A stretch of 34,205 nt of DNA from Cohnella nanjingensis (GCF_014212125.1 NZ_JACJVP010000053.1:1-34205), one strand, 5' to 3'; counted from the stretch's first letter, positions 24,188 to 32,333 are shown. Numbers and translations are program-made. The notes: generated from the sequence alone by a model not told the origin.

Positions 24188-25699
24188 ATGATGCCATTGC
24201 CCGAATTTCCCGAATCTTACTGGTTAGCCACGACCAAGTCGCCTTCCTACGACAAGCTGTCCGCGGACCTTGAGACGGCGTTCGCCGTGATCGGAGGCGG
24301 CATTAGCGGCATCACGACGGCTTATCTCCTCGCCAAAGCGGGGCGTCGGGTGGCGCTGCTCACGGCCAACAAGCTGTTCAGCGGCACGACGGGCTATACG
24401 ACGGCCAAGATCACCGCGCAGCACGATCTGATCTACGACGAATACATCCAGCATTTCGGCGAAGAGAAGGCGCGGCTCCACTATGAAGCAAACCGGGACG
24501 GCGGCGCGTTCATCGCGGACATCATCCGGGAGCACGGCATCGATTGCGACTATGCCGAGGAAGACGCATATGTGTATGCCGTCGAAGAGGCGAACGTGGC
24601 GAAGCTGCGCAAAGAAGCGGAAGCCTACGCGAGGCTCGGCATTCCCGGCGAGTTCGTCGATCGGATCCCGCTGCCGGTCGCGGCGAAGGGCGCCGTCGTC
24701 ATGAGGGGGCAGGCCCACTTCCATCCGCTGCCCTATCTGATTCATCTGGCGCAAGAGATCGTCCGGCTCGGCGGACAGATCTTCGAGGACACGACCGCGA
24801 GCAAGTTCAAGGAAGAGGACGGACAAGTCCGCATCACCACCGCCGACGGACATGAGGTCGTCTGCGAGTCGGTCGCCGCCTGCTCGCACTTCCCGTTTTT
24901 CGACAACGGGTTCTATTTCGCGCGGCTGCATGCCGATAGCTCTTACGTCCTCGCGCTGAAGACTGACTTCGCGTATCCCGGCGGGATGTATATCAGCGCG
25001 GACGATCCGAAGCGGTCGATTCGTATGGTGGAGTACGGGAGCGAACGGCTGCTGCTCATCGGCGGGGAGTCGCACAAGACGGGCCAAGGAGAGAATACGA
25101 TCCTGCATTATGAGGCGCTCGAAGATTACGCGGCGGAGACGTTCGGACGGGGCGAGATTCGGTACCGCTGGTCTACGCACGACTTTGCCACGCTGGACAA
25201 GCTTCCCTACATTGGACAGGCTACGAAGGGAAGCGAGCGGCTGTTCGTGGCGACGGGCTACCGCAAGTGGGGGATGACGACCGGCGCCGTCGCGGCGCAA
25301 CTCCTGACTGATCTGATGCTCGGCCGGGACAATCGGTATGCCGAATTGTACGGTCCCTCGCGCTTCGGAGCGGACCCCGGCGTGAAGACGTTCGTGCAGC
25401 AGAACGCGGACGTCGCCTACCGGCTCGTGCACGGCAAGCTGGAATGGCTGAACATGCATCCGGACGATCTCGGGCCCGACCAAGGCGCGGCGGTCCGCAT
25501 CCAGGGACATCGGGCCGGCGCTTACCGGGACGCGGAAGGACGGCTCCACGTCGTGGATACGACCTGCACGCACATGGGCTGCGAAGTCGCCTGGAACGAG
25601 GGCGACCGGACGTGGGATTGCCCGTGCCACGGCTCCCGCTTCGATTACCGGGGCGAGGTGCTGACCGGACCGGCCAAGAAGCCGCTGAAGCCGCTCTAA
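24188..25699 (+). CDS. FAD-dependent oxidoreductase with C-terminal Rieske [2Fe-2S] domain (YhfW-like)
   Basis: A 503-residue fusion. The N-terminal DAO-type domain binds FAD through VIGGGISGITTAYLLAKAG (GGGISG at 36-41). The C-terminal Rieske domain has C460 and H462 in CTHMGC and C478 and H481 in CPCHGSRFD, which hold the cluster; C465 and C480 could form the stabilising disulfide. The order and size match B. subtilis YhfW, whose substrate is unknown. GAGGAGG precedes two adjacent ATG codons (24188 and 24191); the second has slightly better spacing. The TAA stop is the first three bases of the first 51-bp repeat, so the repeat array begins exactly at the gene end. Confidence 0.94.
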   Translation: MMPLPEFPESYWLATTKSPSYDKLSADLETAFAVIGGGISGITTAYLLAKAGRRVALLTANKLFSGTTGYTTAKITAQHDLIYDEYIQHFGEEKARLHYEANRDGGAFIADIIREHGIDCDYAEEDAYVYAVEEANVAKLRKEAEAYARLGIPGEFVDRIPLPVAAKGAVVMRGQAHFHPLPYLIHLAQEIVRLGGQIFEDTTASKFKEEDGQVRITTADGHEVVCESVAACSHFPFFDNGFYFARLHADSSYVLALKTDFAYPGGMYISADDPKRSIRMVEYGSERLLLIGGESHKTGQGENTILHYEALEDYAAETFGRGEIRYRWSTHDFATLDKLPYIGQATKGSERLFVATGYRKWGMTTGAVAAQLLTDLMLGRDNRYAELYGPSRFGADPGVKTFVQQNADVAYRLVHGKLEWLNMHPDDLGPDQGAAVRIQGHRAGAYRDAEGRLHVVDTTCTHMGCEVAWNEGDRTWDCPCHGSRFDYRGEVLTGPAKKPLKPL

Positions 25700-26093
25700 C
25701 GATAGAAAGTATCGTTACGCTTGGCTCCGGGCTGCGGACGGCCGCTGTAACGATAGAAAGTATCGTTACGCCTGGCTCTGTGCCGCGGACGGCCGCTGTA
25801 ACGATAGAAAATATCGTTACGCTTGACTCCGGGCCGTGGATGGCCACTGTAACGATAGAAAGTATCGTTACGCTTGGCTTCGAGCCGTGGATGGCCACTG
25901 TAACGATAGAAAGTATCGTTACGTTTGACCTCGGGCCGTGGACGGCCGCTCTAACGATAGAAAGTATCGTTACGCTTGGCTCCGGGCCGTGGATGGCCAC
26001 TGTAACGATAGAAAGTATCGTTACGCTTGGCTTCGAGCCGTGGATGGCCACTGTAACGATAGAAAGTATCGTTACGCCTGGCTCCGGGCTGCG
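25697..26093. repeat. Eight tandem 51-bp repeats, each with two predicted hairpins
   Basis: Copies begin at 25697, 25748, 25799, 25850, 25901, 25952, 26003 and 26054, always 51 bp apart; the last stops after ~40 bp. Each unit has arms TAACGATA and TATCGTTA around GAAAG (9-bp arms where a G precedes). A second part can form GCGG/CCGC in copies 1-2, GTGG/CCAC in copies 3, 4, 6 and 7, and GTGG/CCGC in copy 5, so a C-G pair is swapped for T-A. Copies 4 and 7 are identical. Units are repeated whole, with no unique spacers, so this is not a CRISPR. Because 51 is a multiple of three, frames stay open on both strands, but no start site serves them. The 25700-26193 stretch holds no gene. Confidence 0.95.
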
Positions 26094-26193
26094 TGTGGTC
26101 CCCGGAGTAGGGTCGGCATTGCGCGGTATTAGATTGTTTCAGATTGCGCCATCAAGGGGAAGAGTGGGCAAACGGACGGAGGAGGGACGGACC

Positions 26194-26427
26194 GTGAACG
26201 AATTCGAACGACCGGCCGATCTGGAGCCGTCGGACAAGCAGAAGCCCGGAGCTAAGCGCGACCACCCCGAGCAATATCCGACCGATAAGGAGAGCCTCTT
26301 CGACCGCTTCCTCAGCGAGCGGAACGTCGATCCGATCCCGGTGGAGGATTTGACCCTCGCCCAGAAGGACGAACGCCGCAAGGAAGAGACGAAGCGGGAT
26401 TCCTCCAGCGATCGAAAGTACGAATAA
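26194..26427 (+). CDS. Small hydrophilic protein of unknown function
   Basis: A 77-residue protein starting at GTG 26194, supported by GGAGGAGGG with seven-base spacing. It is highly charged, with many Glu, Asp, Lys and Arg (for example KQKPGAKRDHPEQYPTDKES and AQKDERRKEETKRD), no cysteine, no membrane segment and probably little folded structure. I do not recognise the family. It lies about 100 bp after the repeat array and in the same frame as the open run through the repeats, but its own strong ribosome binding site argues that it starts here. Confidence 0.7.
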   Translation: MNEFERPADLEPSDKQKPGAKRDHPEQYPTDKESLFDRFLSERNVDPIPVEDLTLAQKDERRKEETKRDSSSDRKYE

Positions 26428-26440
26428 AGGGCAACCTAGT

Positions 26441-26586
26441 TAGCGCGCAAAGCGATATGACGGAACGACCCTGCACGATCGAACCCTTCAGGTCTGCATT
26501 CGGCTTTCATGACGGAACAGCCTTGGACGAACGTGCACCTCGGCGCGCAACCGGCATTTTTGACGGAACGACCTCGAACGGATCGG
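26441..26586. repeat. Degenerate three-copy repeat with ~51-bp period
   Basis: TGACGGAACGACC recurs at 26458 and 26561, with a variant TGACGGAACAGCC at 26510, giving spacings of 52 and 51 bp. Copies 1 and 3 are also preceded by GCGCGCAA. The rest of each unit is only weakly conserved. It fills most of the 26428-26611 gap before the terminator. Confidence 0.7.
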
Positions 26587-26606
26587 GGCCTACCGACCCG
26601 TCCGTC

Positions 26607-26654
26607 CGCAAAAAGAGCTCTCCCAGGGCGTCCGATCGCCTGAGAGAGCTCTTT
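26607..26654 (-). terminator. Intrinsic terminator after the sugar isomerase gene
   Basis: Arms AAAGAGCTCTC (26612-26622) and GAGAGCTCTTT (26644-26654) pair perfectly over 11 bp. On the minus strand the stem is followed by further T residues and GCGG. It lies 18 bp past the isomerase stop codon. Confidence 0.88.
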
Positions 26655-26671
26655 GCATTTCTTCCCTGAAC

Positions 26672-27541
26672 TTACTTGAAGAACCGCGAGAGATGCGCGG
26701 CGGCTTCCTGGATGCCGTTCCGCTCGGCCTCGAGCGTCCCCCAGAAATAGTGATCCTCCAGCTCGATGCTGATCCCGCCCCGGTAGCCGTTCCGGGCCAA
26801 TCCGCCCGCCACTTGCTCCCAGTTCACCAGTCCGTGCCCCGGGATCGTATACCGCCACGAGCCCTCGGAGAATCCGTACTTGGCGCCGAACGTAGCCGGC
26901 AAGTTGCCGCTCTCGTACAGCTCCTCCGCCAGAATGGCCGTGTCCTTGCCGTGACAGTGGGTGATGCGCGAGCCGAATTCGTCCAGCGCCCGCAGATAGT
27001 CGATCCCTAGCCGTACCAAGTGCGAGGGATCGTAATTCAAGCCGAAGTGCCGAGACGGGATCGCCTCGAACATCGCGCGCCACGTCTCCGGCGTACAGCC
27101 GAGCGTCGGATAGTACGGCGCCGGTCCGGGCCAGCCCTCGATCGCGATCGAGACGCCCGCCTGCTCCGCATGACGCACGATATCCGGGAACGTCTCCTTC
27201 CAGATCGCGAACGCTTCGCTCCGCGGCAGCGCCAGATCCTCCGGCACGAGGCACATGAACAGGATCGTCCCGCCCAGCCCGGAGATCTGAGTGATATGCT
27301 GTTTGGTCGCATCTACGGCTTGAAGGCGCCGCCCCTCGTCGCGGCTGAACAGCGCCGCCGCGTTCGTCGCGTCGACCGAGCCGATGCCGAGCCCCGCCGC
27401 GGAGCAGGCTTCCCGTACGGCTGGCGTCAGCTCGGGCACGTCGAGGAAGTCCAGCCCCGCTCCGCTCGCCCAAGCGGCCACGCGTTCGATGCCTTCGCCG
27501 CCCATCCAGGGCGGAATCCGCATGCCGATCGGCAGACTCAT
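26672..27541 (-). CDS. Sugar phosphate isomerase/epimerase (xylose isomerase-like TIM barrel)
   Basis: A 289-residue TIM-barrel protein of the AP endonuclease 2/xylose isomerase-like family. Likely metal ligands are E135 in IAIEGWPG, D171 in GLNYDPSHL, H197 in THCHGKD, and E260 or E262 in SIELED. Its ATG overlaps the stop of the upstream dehydrogenase gene as ATGA, which implies translational coupling. Family members isomerise or epimerise keto-sugars, or dehydrate inosose in inositol breakdown. Pairing with a Gfo/Idh/MocA dehydrogenase fits a route in which a sugar is oxidised and then epimerised. The specific sugar is unknown. Confidence 0.92.
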   Translation of the reverse strand: MSLPIGMRIPPWMGGEGIERVAAWASGAGLDFLDVPELTPAVREACSAAGLGIGSVDATNAAALFSRDEGRRLQAVDATKQHITQISGLGGTILFMCLVPEDLALPRSEAFAIWKETFPDIVRHAEQAGVSIAIEGWPGPAPYYPTLGCTPETWRAMFEAIPSRHFGLNYDPSHLVRLGIDYLRALDEFGSRITHCHGKDTAILAEELYESGNLPATFGAKYGFSEGSWRYTIPGHGLVNWEQVAGGLARNGYRGGISIELEDHYFWGTLEAERNGIQEAAAHLSRFFK

Positions 27542-28524
27542 GACTTCACCTCGCCCGCGGCCGGGATCGGCACGTAGCCTGCCGCCCCGTAGACGGCCTC
27601 GGAGAACCGGACCACCTGCAGCGCGAACTCGCCGGTCACCTGAACGGGAATCCGGCCGGCGATGGCGTCGATGAAGCTCTTGTCCTGGTTCGTCGTCTGC
27701 GGCGGCAATTCCGGCACGATCGGTTCCTCGCGCAGCCGGCGCAAGGTGATCTTGCCGTTGTCGTAGAAGATGCCGCCCGTCTCGCCGCAGAAGACGTAAG
27801 TCTCATGCCAGCAAGGGGACCAGCCGACGAGGTTCAGTCCGGCCAGGACGTCGCCTTCGAAGCGGATCGTCGTGAACGAGTCGATCTCGACCGGAGTGTG
27901 GCGCTGGGAGAGCGATGTCTTGATCTCCAGCGGCTTGAGCCCCGTCGTCCAGAGCAGGACGTCGATGATGTGGCTGCCGGAATCCATGAGGAAGCCGCCG
28001 CCCGATAGCGCGGGATTCTGGCGCCAGGAGCCTTCCGTGCCTTGTCCCCATTCTTGATAGAGGGAAGCGGTTACAGACGTCAACTTGCCGATCTCCCCGC
28101 GCGCGATCGCCTCGCGAATATACAAAAATTCCGGTTGAAAGTGTCTTTGGTAGGACACCTGAAGCACCTTGCCCGCCTCGTTCGCCTGCGCGATCAGCCG
28201 CTCCGCCTCCGCGGACGAACACGTCATCGGCTTCTCGATCAAGACGTGCAGCCCTCGCGCCAACGCCGCCGAAGCTTGCTCGTAATGCATCGTATGCGGC
28301 GAACAGAGCACGACGGCGTCCAGCTCCGCCTGCCCCAGCATGTCCTCGTAGTTCGCGAACTGCGCCGCCTGTCCAAGCCCGAAGGCTTCGGTGAAGCGAA
28401 CCCGGTTCGCCTCGCTCGGATCCGCGATCGCGCGAATCTCGACTTCTGGAAGTTCAAGCAACTGTCTGCCATGCCAATGCGCGATGCCGCCGGTACCGAT
28501 CATGCCCACTCGAATGCTGCTCAT
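27538..28524 (-). CDS. Gfo/Idh/MocA family oxidoreductase
   Basis: A 328-residue NAD(P)-dependent dehydrogenase. The Rossmann motif is GMIGTGGIAHWHG (residues 7-19) and the EKP motif is at residues 97-99. The substrate-domain helix GGGFLMDSGSHIIDVLLW supplies the aspartate and histidine usually found at the active site. ATG 28524 has GGGAGGGATACGGGTAC before it; the frame remains open another 50 codons into a low-quality stretch. It overlaps the isomerase gene by four bases, forming a two-gene operon downstream of an AraC gene. It shares only the family core with the dehydrogenase at 2483-3535. Confidence 0.93.
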   Translation of the reverse strand: MSSIRVGMIGTGGIAHWHGRQLLELPEVEIRAIADPSEANRVRFTEAFGLGQAAQFANYEDMLGQAELDAVVLCSPHTMHYEQASAALARGLHVLIEKPMTCSSAEAERLIAQANEAGKVLQVSYQRHFQPEFLYIREAIARGEIGKLTSVTASLYQEWGQGTEGSWRQNPALSGGGFLMDSGSHIIDVLLWTTGLKPLEIKTSLSQRHTPVEIDSFTTIRFEGDVLAGLNLVGWSPCWHETYVFCGETGGIFYDNGKITLRRLREEPIVPELPPQTTNQDKSFIDAIAGRIPVQVTGEFALQVVRFSEAVYGAAGYVPIPAAGEVKS

Positions 28525-28585
28525 GTACCCGTATCCCTCCCGGATGGTTTTGGTGCTTGCAGGAATGGTAGCCTTCCTGTCCATC

Positions 28586-28606
28586 TTATTCGAACCTCGC
28601 GAATAA
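28586..28606. promoter_or_regulatory. Inverted repeat, candidate operator for the dehydrogenase/isomerase operon
   Basis: TTATTCG and CGAATAA are perfect 7-bp arms around seven bases, centred 72 bp before the dehydrogenase start. No strong -35/-10 pair could be assigned next to it. The gap from 28525 to 28791 holds nothing else convincing and no clear terminator for the AraC gene. Confidence 0.4.
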
Positions 28607-28791
28607 ATCCCTGCTCTTTTCGGGGAGAAATTTTTTAGGGGCACACGACGACGCCTTCGCGTTCCAAGCGGCAAATCTGTCCATGAAGCTTGGCGCGCCT
28701 CCCCAACGGCCGAACCGCCTGCGCCGCTGCCGCTCCTTCGCTCGGGGACGGTGCAGGCGCCGCCAGTCGCCGGCTGCGGCCCTTCCTCCGC

Positions 28792-29673
28792 TCATCCCTG
28801 CGCGAAGCGCTGCCGGTACTTGCGCGGCGAGATGCCCTCTACCTTCAGGAAGCTGGAGCTGAAGTAGGGCGCTTGATTGAAGCCGACCTCCTCGGCGATG
28901 CGCGCGATCGTATAGTCCGTCTGCATGAGCAGCAGCTTGCTCTGCTCGATCCGGTAGCGCAGCAGATACTCGGTCGGCGAGCAGCCGTACTCCCGCTGCA
29001 TGCAGCGCGCGATGTAAACGGGGTGGAAGCGGAGGCTCTCCCCGAGCGCCCGCGCCGTGATCTCCTCGCGATAGTGGCTGCGCAAATAAGCCGCAGCCTG
29101 CTCGGCGCAGGAGGTAGCCGGCGACGAGCGTTCCGGCGCGACGCACGCGGCCAATTGCTGCAGCACCTCCTGGAACAGCAGCTGCTGCTTCAGCTTGGCG
29201 GCGCTGAGATGCGCGGCGGGCGCCAATTGGACGAGCTGCTGCAGCGTCTCCTCGGTCTTGGCGGGCTGCAGCAGCTTCGCGTACTGCGGGAGCTGCAGCG
29301 GGAAAGACCGCGTCGCGAACTGCACGGACGGCGAATTGACGTCGATCGGCTCATGGTAGCCCGAGGCCTCCAGCGTATCGGTCGCCGTCCAGCCGCCCGT
29401 CGTCTGGAAGTGCAGCCAGTAGTAGGAGGTCGGTTCCTTGCATCCTTCCGTCCCGTAATGATAGACGTCCGGGCGCAGGATCAGCGATTCGCCGACGGAC
29501 ACTTCGAACTGCCGATCCTCCTCTCCGATATAGAGACAGCCTCGGCTCACGACGAGCAGATCGAATACCTGAACGTTGCGCCTGCTCATATGACGATGGC
29601 CCTGCTCAAAATCCGTATGCCCGCTCACGATGTAATGCGGCAGCGGAGGAACCGTAAATTCCAGCAGATTCAC
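28792..29673 (-). CDS. AraC family transcriptional regulator
   Basis: A 293-residue AraC regulator. The N-terminal cupin-like ligand domain includes GCLYIGEEDRQFEVSVGESL. The C-terminal DNA-binding region has EITARALGESLRFHPVYIARCMQREYG and RIAEEVGFNQAPYFSSSFLK, ending GISPRKYRQRF. GTG 29673 is chosen because AGGAGG lies seven bases upstream; the open frame reaches 29772 but would start upstream of the predicted promoter's start site. It is upstream of and codirectional with the dehydrogenase/isomerase operon, its probable target, and divergent from a MATE exporter. It contains several Gln/Leu-rich helices (ETLQQLVQLAPAAHLS) between the two domains. Confidence 0.93.
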   Translation of the reverse strand: MNLLEFTVPPLPHYIVSGHTDFEQGHRHMSRRNVQVFDLLVVSRGCLYIGEEDRQFEVSVGESLILRPDVYHYGTEGCKEPTSYYWLHFQTTGGWTATDTLEASGYHEPIDVNSPSVQFATRSFPLQLPQYAKLLQPAKTEETLQQLVQLAPAAHLSAAKLKQQLLFQEVLQQLAACVAPERSSPATSCAEQAAAYLRSHYREEITARALGESLRFHPVYIARCMQREYGCSPTEYLLRYRIEQSKLLLMQTDYTIARIAEEVGFNQAPYFSSSFLKVEGISPRKYRQRFAQG

Positions 29674-29742
29674 CCTTCGCCCTCCTCCCCTCTGAAGTTG
29701 GTATATTGAAAGTTTCGGTTGGAAATCTGACACATGCCAATC

Positions 29743-29771
29743 AGTATAGCATCTATAATTTGTTCTGACCA
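29743..29771 (-). promoter_or_regulatory. Predicted extended -10 promoter for the AraC gene
   Basis: On the minus strand, TGCTATACT is a near-consensus extended -10 box (hexamer TATACT at 29743-29748), with TGGTCA 17 bp upstream (29766-29771). The start site would fall near 29736, about 60 nt before the GTG start. Confidence 0.5.
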
Positions 29772-29829
29772 CGACATACGAGAGGGTCCAATCGCACAGA
29801 CATCAAGGGGAACCGGGAGGGTTTCGATC

Positions 29830-31224
29830 GTGAAAGCGGATACCAACAAATACGGCCTATGGACGCTCGCATGGCCGATCTTTATAGAAGTCTTTCTTCA
29901 AGCGCTGCTCGGCACGGCGGATACGATTATGGTTAGCCGCATCTCGGACGACGCCGTCGCGGTCGTCGGCCTGGCCGGACAGCTGTTCAACGCGCTGACG
30001 ACGCTGTTCATGACGATCTCGGGCGGCGCGGGCATCTTGATCGCCCAGCGGCTCGGAGCGAAGCGCGGAGAGGATGCCCGGACGATCGCCATCATGGCGG
30101 TGACGATCAGCACGGCGATCGGACTTGCGATCAGCGCGGTACTCTATACGATGCCGGTGCCGCTCGCCCGGGCGCTGCACGTCTCCGATGAGTTGATGCC
30201 GCTGTGGAACACGTACGTCGCCTACTTCGGCGGCGGGATGTTCCTGACGGCGATGATCGCCAGTCTCAGCACGTCTATCCGCAATACGGGCAACACAAGA
30301 GCGCCGATGTTCGTCGGTATCGGGATGAACGCCCTGCATATTTTCCTGAACTATTTGTTCATCTTCGGGTCGTTCGGCATGCCGAAGCTCGGGCTCGCCG
30401 GCGTGACGATCTCGGGCAATGTCAGCCGCCTGCTGGCGGTGCTCGTCCTGCTGTACATGTTCCTCTTCGTCTTCGAGCGCAGGATCCGCATCCGCGACTT
30501 CTGGATCTGGAGCACCGGGATGTTCAAAGAGATTCTGCGCATCGGCTGGCCGCTCGGCGTGAACATGTCCTGTTGGGTGTTCTCCCAGCTCGCCATCTAT
30601 TCGTATCTGGCCCAGCTGGGCGCCAAAGAGCTGGCCGCCCGCACGTATATGAACACGCTCGAATCGTTCTGCTTCATGCTCGGCTACGCTTTCGCGCTGG
30701 CGGTCCAGATCCAGATCGCCCACCTCTACGGCGCGGGCAAAACCCGCGAAGCTTACCGGGGCGCCTACCGCGCGCTCTACATCGGCCTGACGGTGGTGAC
30801 GGCCAACGCGTTCCTGCTGTACCTGCTCGGCCACCAGCTGCTCGGCATGTTCACCTCCGACCGCGAGATCGTGGCCATGGGCGTCTCCCTGCTCGCGCTG
30901 AACCTGCTCCTGCAGCCGTGCAAGATGCTCAACATGGCCATCGGCAACTCGCTGAACGCCGTCGGCGACACCCGCTACACGATGTATACGGCGATCGGCT
31001 CCATGTCGCTCGTCGCCGCCGGCTGCTCCTATTGGCTCGGTATCGGCCTCGGCTGGGGACTGATCGGCATCTACTGCTGCATGATCGCGGACGAGATGAT
31101 TCGCGGTCTCCTGGTGCTCGTCCGATGGCGCGGGCAGAAGTTCCTCCGCAAGGCGGAGGCGTCCGGCGGGGAAACGGCGGCATCGTCTCGCAATCGGCAG
31201 GAAGGCGTGCCTGTCTCCGTCTAA
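29830..31224 (+). CDS. MATE family efflux transporter
   Basis: A 464-residue membrane protein with about twelve hydrophobic segments in two related halves. LGTADTIMVSRISDDAVAVV near residue 25 is the hallmark first-helix region of MATE exporters, and ISTAIGLAISAVLYTMPVPL follows in helix 3-4. Relatives expel drugs or metabolites using a sodium or proton gradient. GTG 29830 is supported by GGGAGG nine bases upstream; the frame is open to 29734 without such a site. It is transcribed alone, divergent from the AraC gene. The substrate cannot be inferred. Confidence 0.95.
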   Translation: MKADTNKYGLWTLAWPIFIEVFLQALLGTADTIMVSRISDDAVAVVGLAGQLFNALTTLFMTISGGAGILIAQRLGAKRGEDARTIAIMAVTISTAIGLAISAVLYTMPVPLARALHVSDELMPLWNTYVAYFGGGMFLTAMIASLSTSIRNTGNTRAPMFVGIGMNALHIFLNYLFIFGSFGMPKLGLAGVTISGNVSRLLAVLVLLYMFLFVFERRIRIRDFWIWSTGMFKEILRIGWPLGVNMSCWVFSQLAIYSYLAQLGAKELAARTYMNTLESFCFMLGYAFALAVQIQIAHLYGAGKTREAYRGAYRALYIGLTVVTANAFLLYLLGHQLLGMFTSDREIVAMGVSLLALNLLLQPCKMLNMAIGNSLNAVGDTRYTMYTAIGSMSLVAAGCSYWLGIGLGWGLIGIYCCMIADEMIRGLLVLVRWRGQKFLRKAEASGGETAASSRNRQEGVPVSV

Positions 31225-31345
31225 CATAGCTAGGCTAATCCTTTTCTCACCCCCAAGACTTGGTAGGCTTAATCCTTATCTTTCCCCCAAGAAGACATAT
31301 CTGTTCCCATCTAGCACAGCTAGGCTAACCCAATCCCCTCCCCCG
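31220..31345. repeat. Imperfect direct repeats between MATE and L,D-transpeptidase genes
   Basis: A TAGGCTAATCC-type unit followed by a CCCCCAAGA block occurs at 31231 and again, slightly altered, at 31264. A third TAGGCTAA unit is at 31321. The 19-base stretches at 31220-31238 and 31310-31328 differ at only two positions. The first overlaps the MATE stop codon. TTAGCCTAA, its complement, recurs at 33959-33967. Confidence 0.6.
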
Positions 31346-31374
31346 TCATACAATGGCGGAAGGAGGGGATAAGC

Positions 31375-31713
31375 ATGCCTATATACCGGATCATCGTCGA
31401 TATCGGCGAGCGACAACTATACCTGCTCGACGGCGACAGGGTCGTCGACCAATACCCGGTAGGCGTAGGCAAGATGGTCACCCGGACGCCGACCGGCGAC
31501 TTCCGCATCATCAACAAGCAGCTCAATCCGGGCGGGCCGTTCGGCGTGCTTTGGATGGGCTTGTCCAAGCCGCATTACGGCATTCACGGCACGAACGATC
31601 CGTCTTCGATCGGCCGGATGGTGTCCCATGGCTGCATCCGGATGTACAACGAGGACGTGCTCCGGCTGTCCGCGCTCGTCCCGATCGGTACCCGCGTCAC
31701 GATTCGTCCGTGA
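31375..31713 (+). CDS. Minimal L,D-transpeptidase (YkuD domain)
   Basis: A 112-residue protein that is a bare YkuD catalytic domain. The active site is H71 in HGTNDPSSIG and C87 in SHGCIRM, with S84, H85 and R89 completing the motif. It lacks the LysM domain and the signal peptide that many relatives have, so export or a spore-related location is unclear. GGAGGGG precedes the ATG. The family makes 3-3 cross-links in murein or attaches proteins to it. It lies upstream of the coiled-coil and cyclase genes with its own 94-bp gap. Confidence 0.94.
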   Translation: MPIYRIIVDIGERQLYLLDGDRVVDQYPVGVGKMVTRTPTGDFRIINKQLNPGGPFGVLWMGLSKPHYGIHGTNDPSSIGRMVSHGCIRMYNEDVLRLSALVPIGTRVTIRP

Positions 31714-31806
31714 GCTTCATTAACGTTTTCTGATAAACGTGCTTCGTCCGGCAATGTCTGGTAGGATGGGGGGATAGAACGAAACGAACGAAAGGGCGGG
31801 TTCCCG

Positions 31807-32304
31807 ATGAACGAGACAACCGAGACCTCGTCGCTTGAGCTGGAGGAAGTCGCCGAGTTGTTCCGGCTCGTCTATCCGGCATTTATCGTCGAGATCGACC
31901 GGGCCGAAGCGACGCGCGGCAAGCTGAAGGAGTTCCACCTCGCCATGGCGGCGGAGCATGCGAAGAACAGCGTTCGCATATTGGGCTGGGATAGCCGCAG
32001 AACCTTAAATGCCATTTTCGAGACTTACAAAGATATCTATCTCCTCAAAGGACGCACTGCGGCGGATTTGTGGTCCAAAGACACGTTCGGCTGCACGCCC
32101 GAGATAGCGATGAACGATCCCGACGGCGCAAGAGAGCTCGAGGCCAAGATCGAGGCGATGCAGCTGCTGATCCAGGAGAAGGAGGCCGAGCTGCTGCACC
32201 TCTACCGCGAGATTCATATGCTGCAGGAGATGTTCGCGATCAAGAACCAGCCGGTCGTGACCGTAAAAGGAATAACGCCGAGCGACGAAGGGGACCCTTC
32301 CTAA
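31807..32304 (+). CDS. Coiled-coil protein of unknown function
   Basis: A 165-residue acidic, soluble protein. I do not recognise the family. Residues ~107-145 (ELEAKIEAMQLLIQEKEAEL and HLYREIHMLQEM) have heptad-like spacing and should form a coiled coil. The N-terminal half is helical and charged, and has an unusual AMAAEHAKNSVRILGWDSRR stretch. AAAGGGCGGG lies ahead of the ATG. It ends 29 bp before the diadenylate cyclase gene on the same strand, so the two are probably cotranscribed, and a role in controlling or locating the cyclase is possible but unproven. Confidence 0.82.
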   Translation: MNETTETSSLELEEVAELFRLVYPAFIVEIDRAEATRGKLKEFHLAMAAEHAKNSVRILGWDSRRTLNAIFETYKDIYLLKGRTAADLWSKDTFGCTPEIAMNDPDGARELEAKIEAMQLLIQEKEAELLHLYREIHMLQEMFAIKNQPVVTVKGITPSDEGDPS

Positions 32305-32333
32305 GTGAACGACTTGCAAGGGACGTGAACCGG

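Noticed and set aside
25221..26051. Minus-strand frame encoding 17-residue repeats
   Set aside because: Arises because the 51-bp repeat is a multiple of three and carries inverted repeats; no ribosome binding site or start that would serve it, and the first half is antisense to the Rieske gene.
25697..26093. CRISPR array
   Set aside because: The whole 51-bp unit is repeated with no unique spacers and no cas genes are near.
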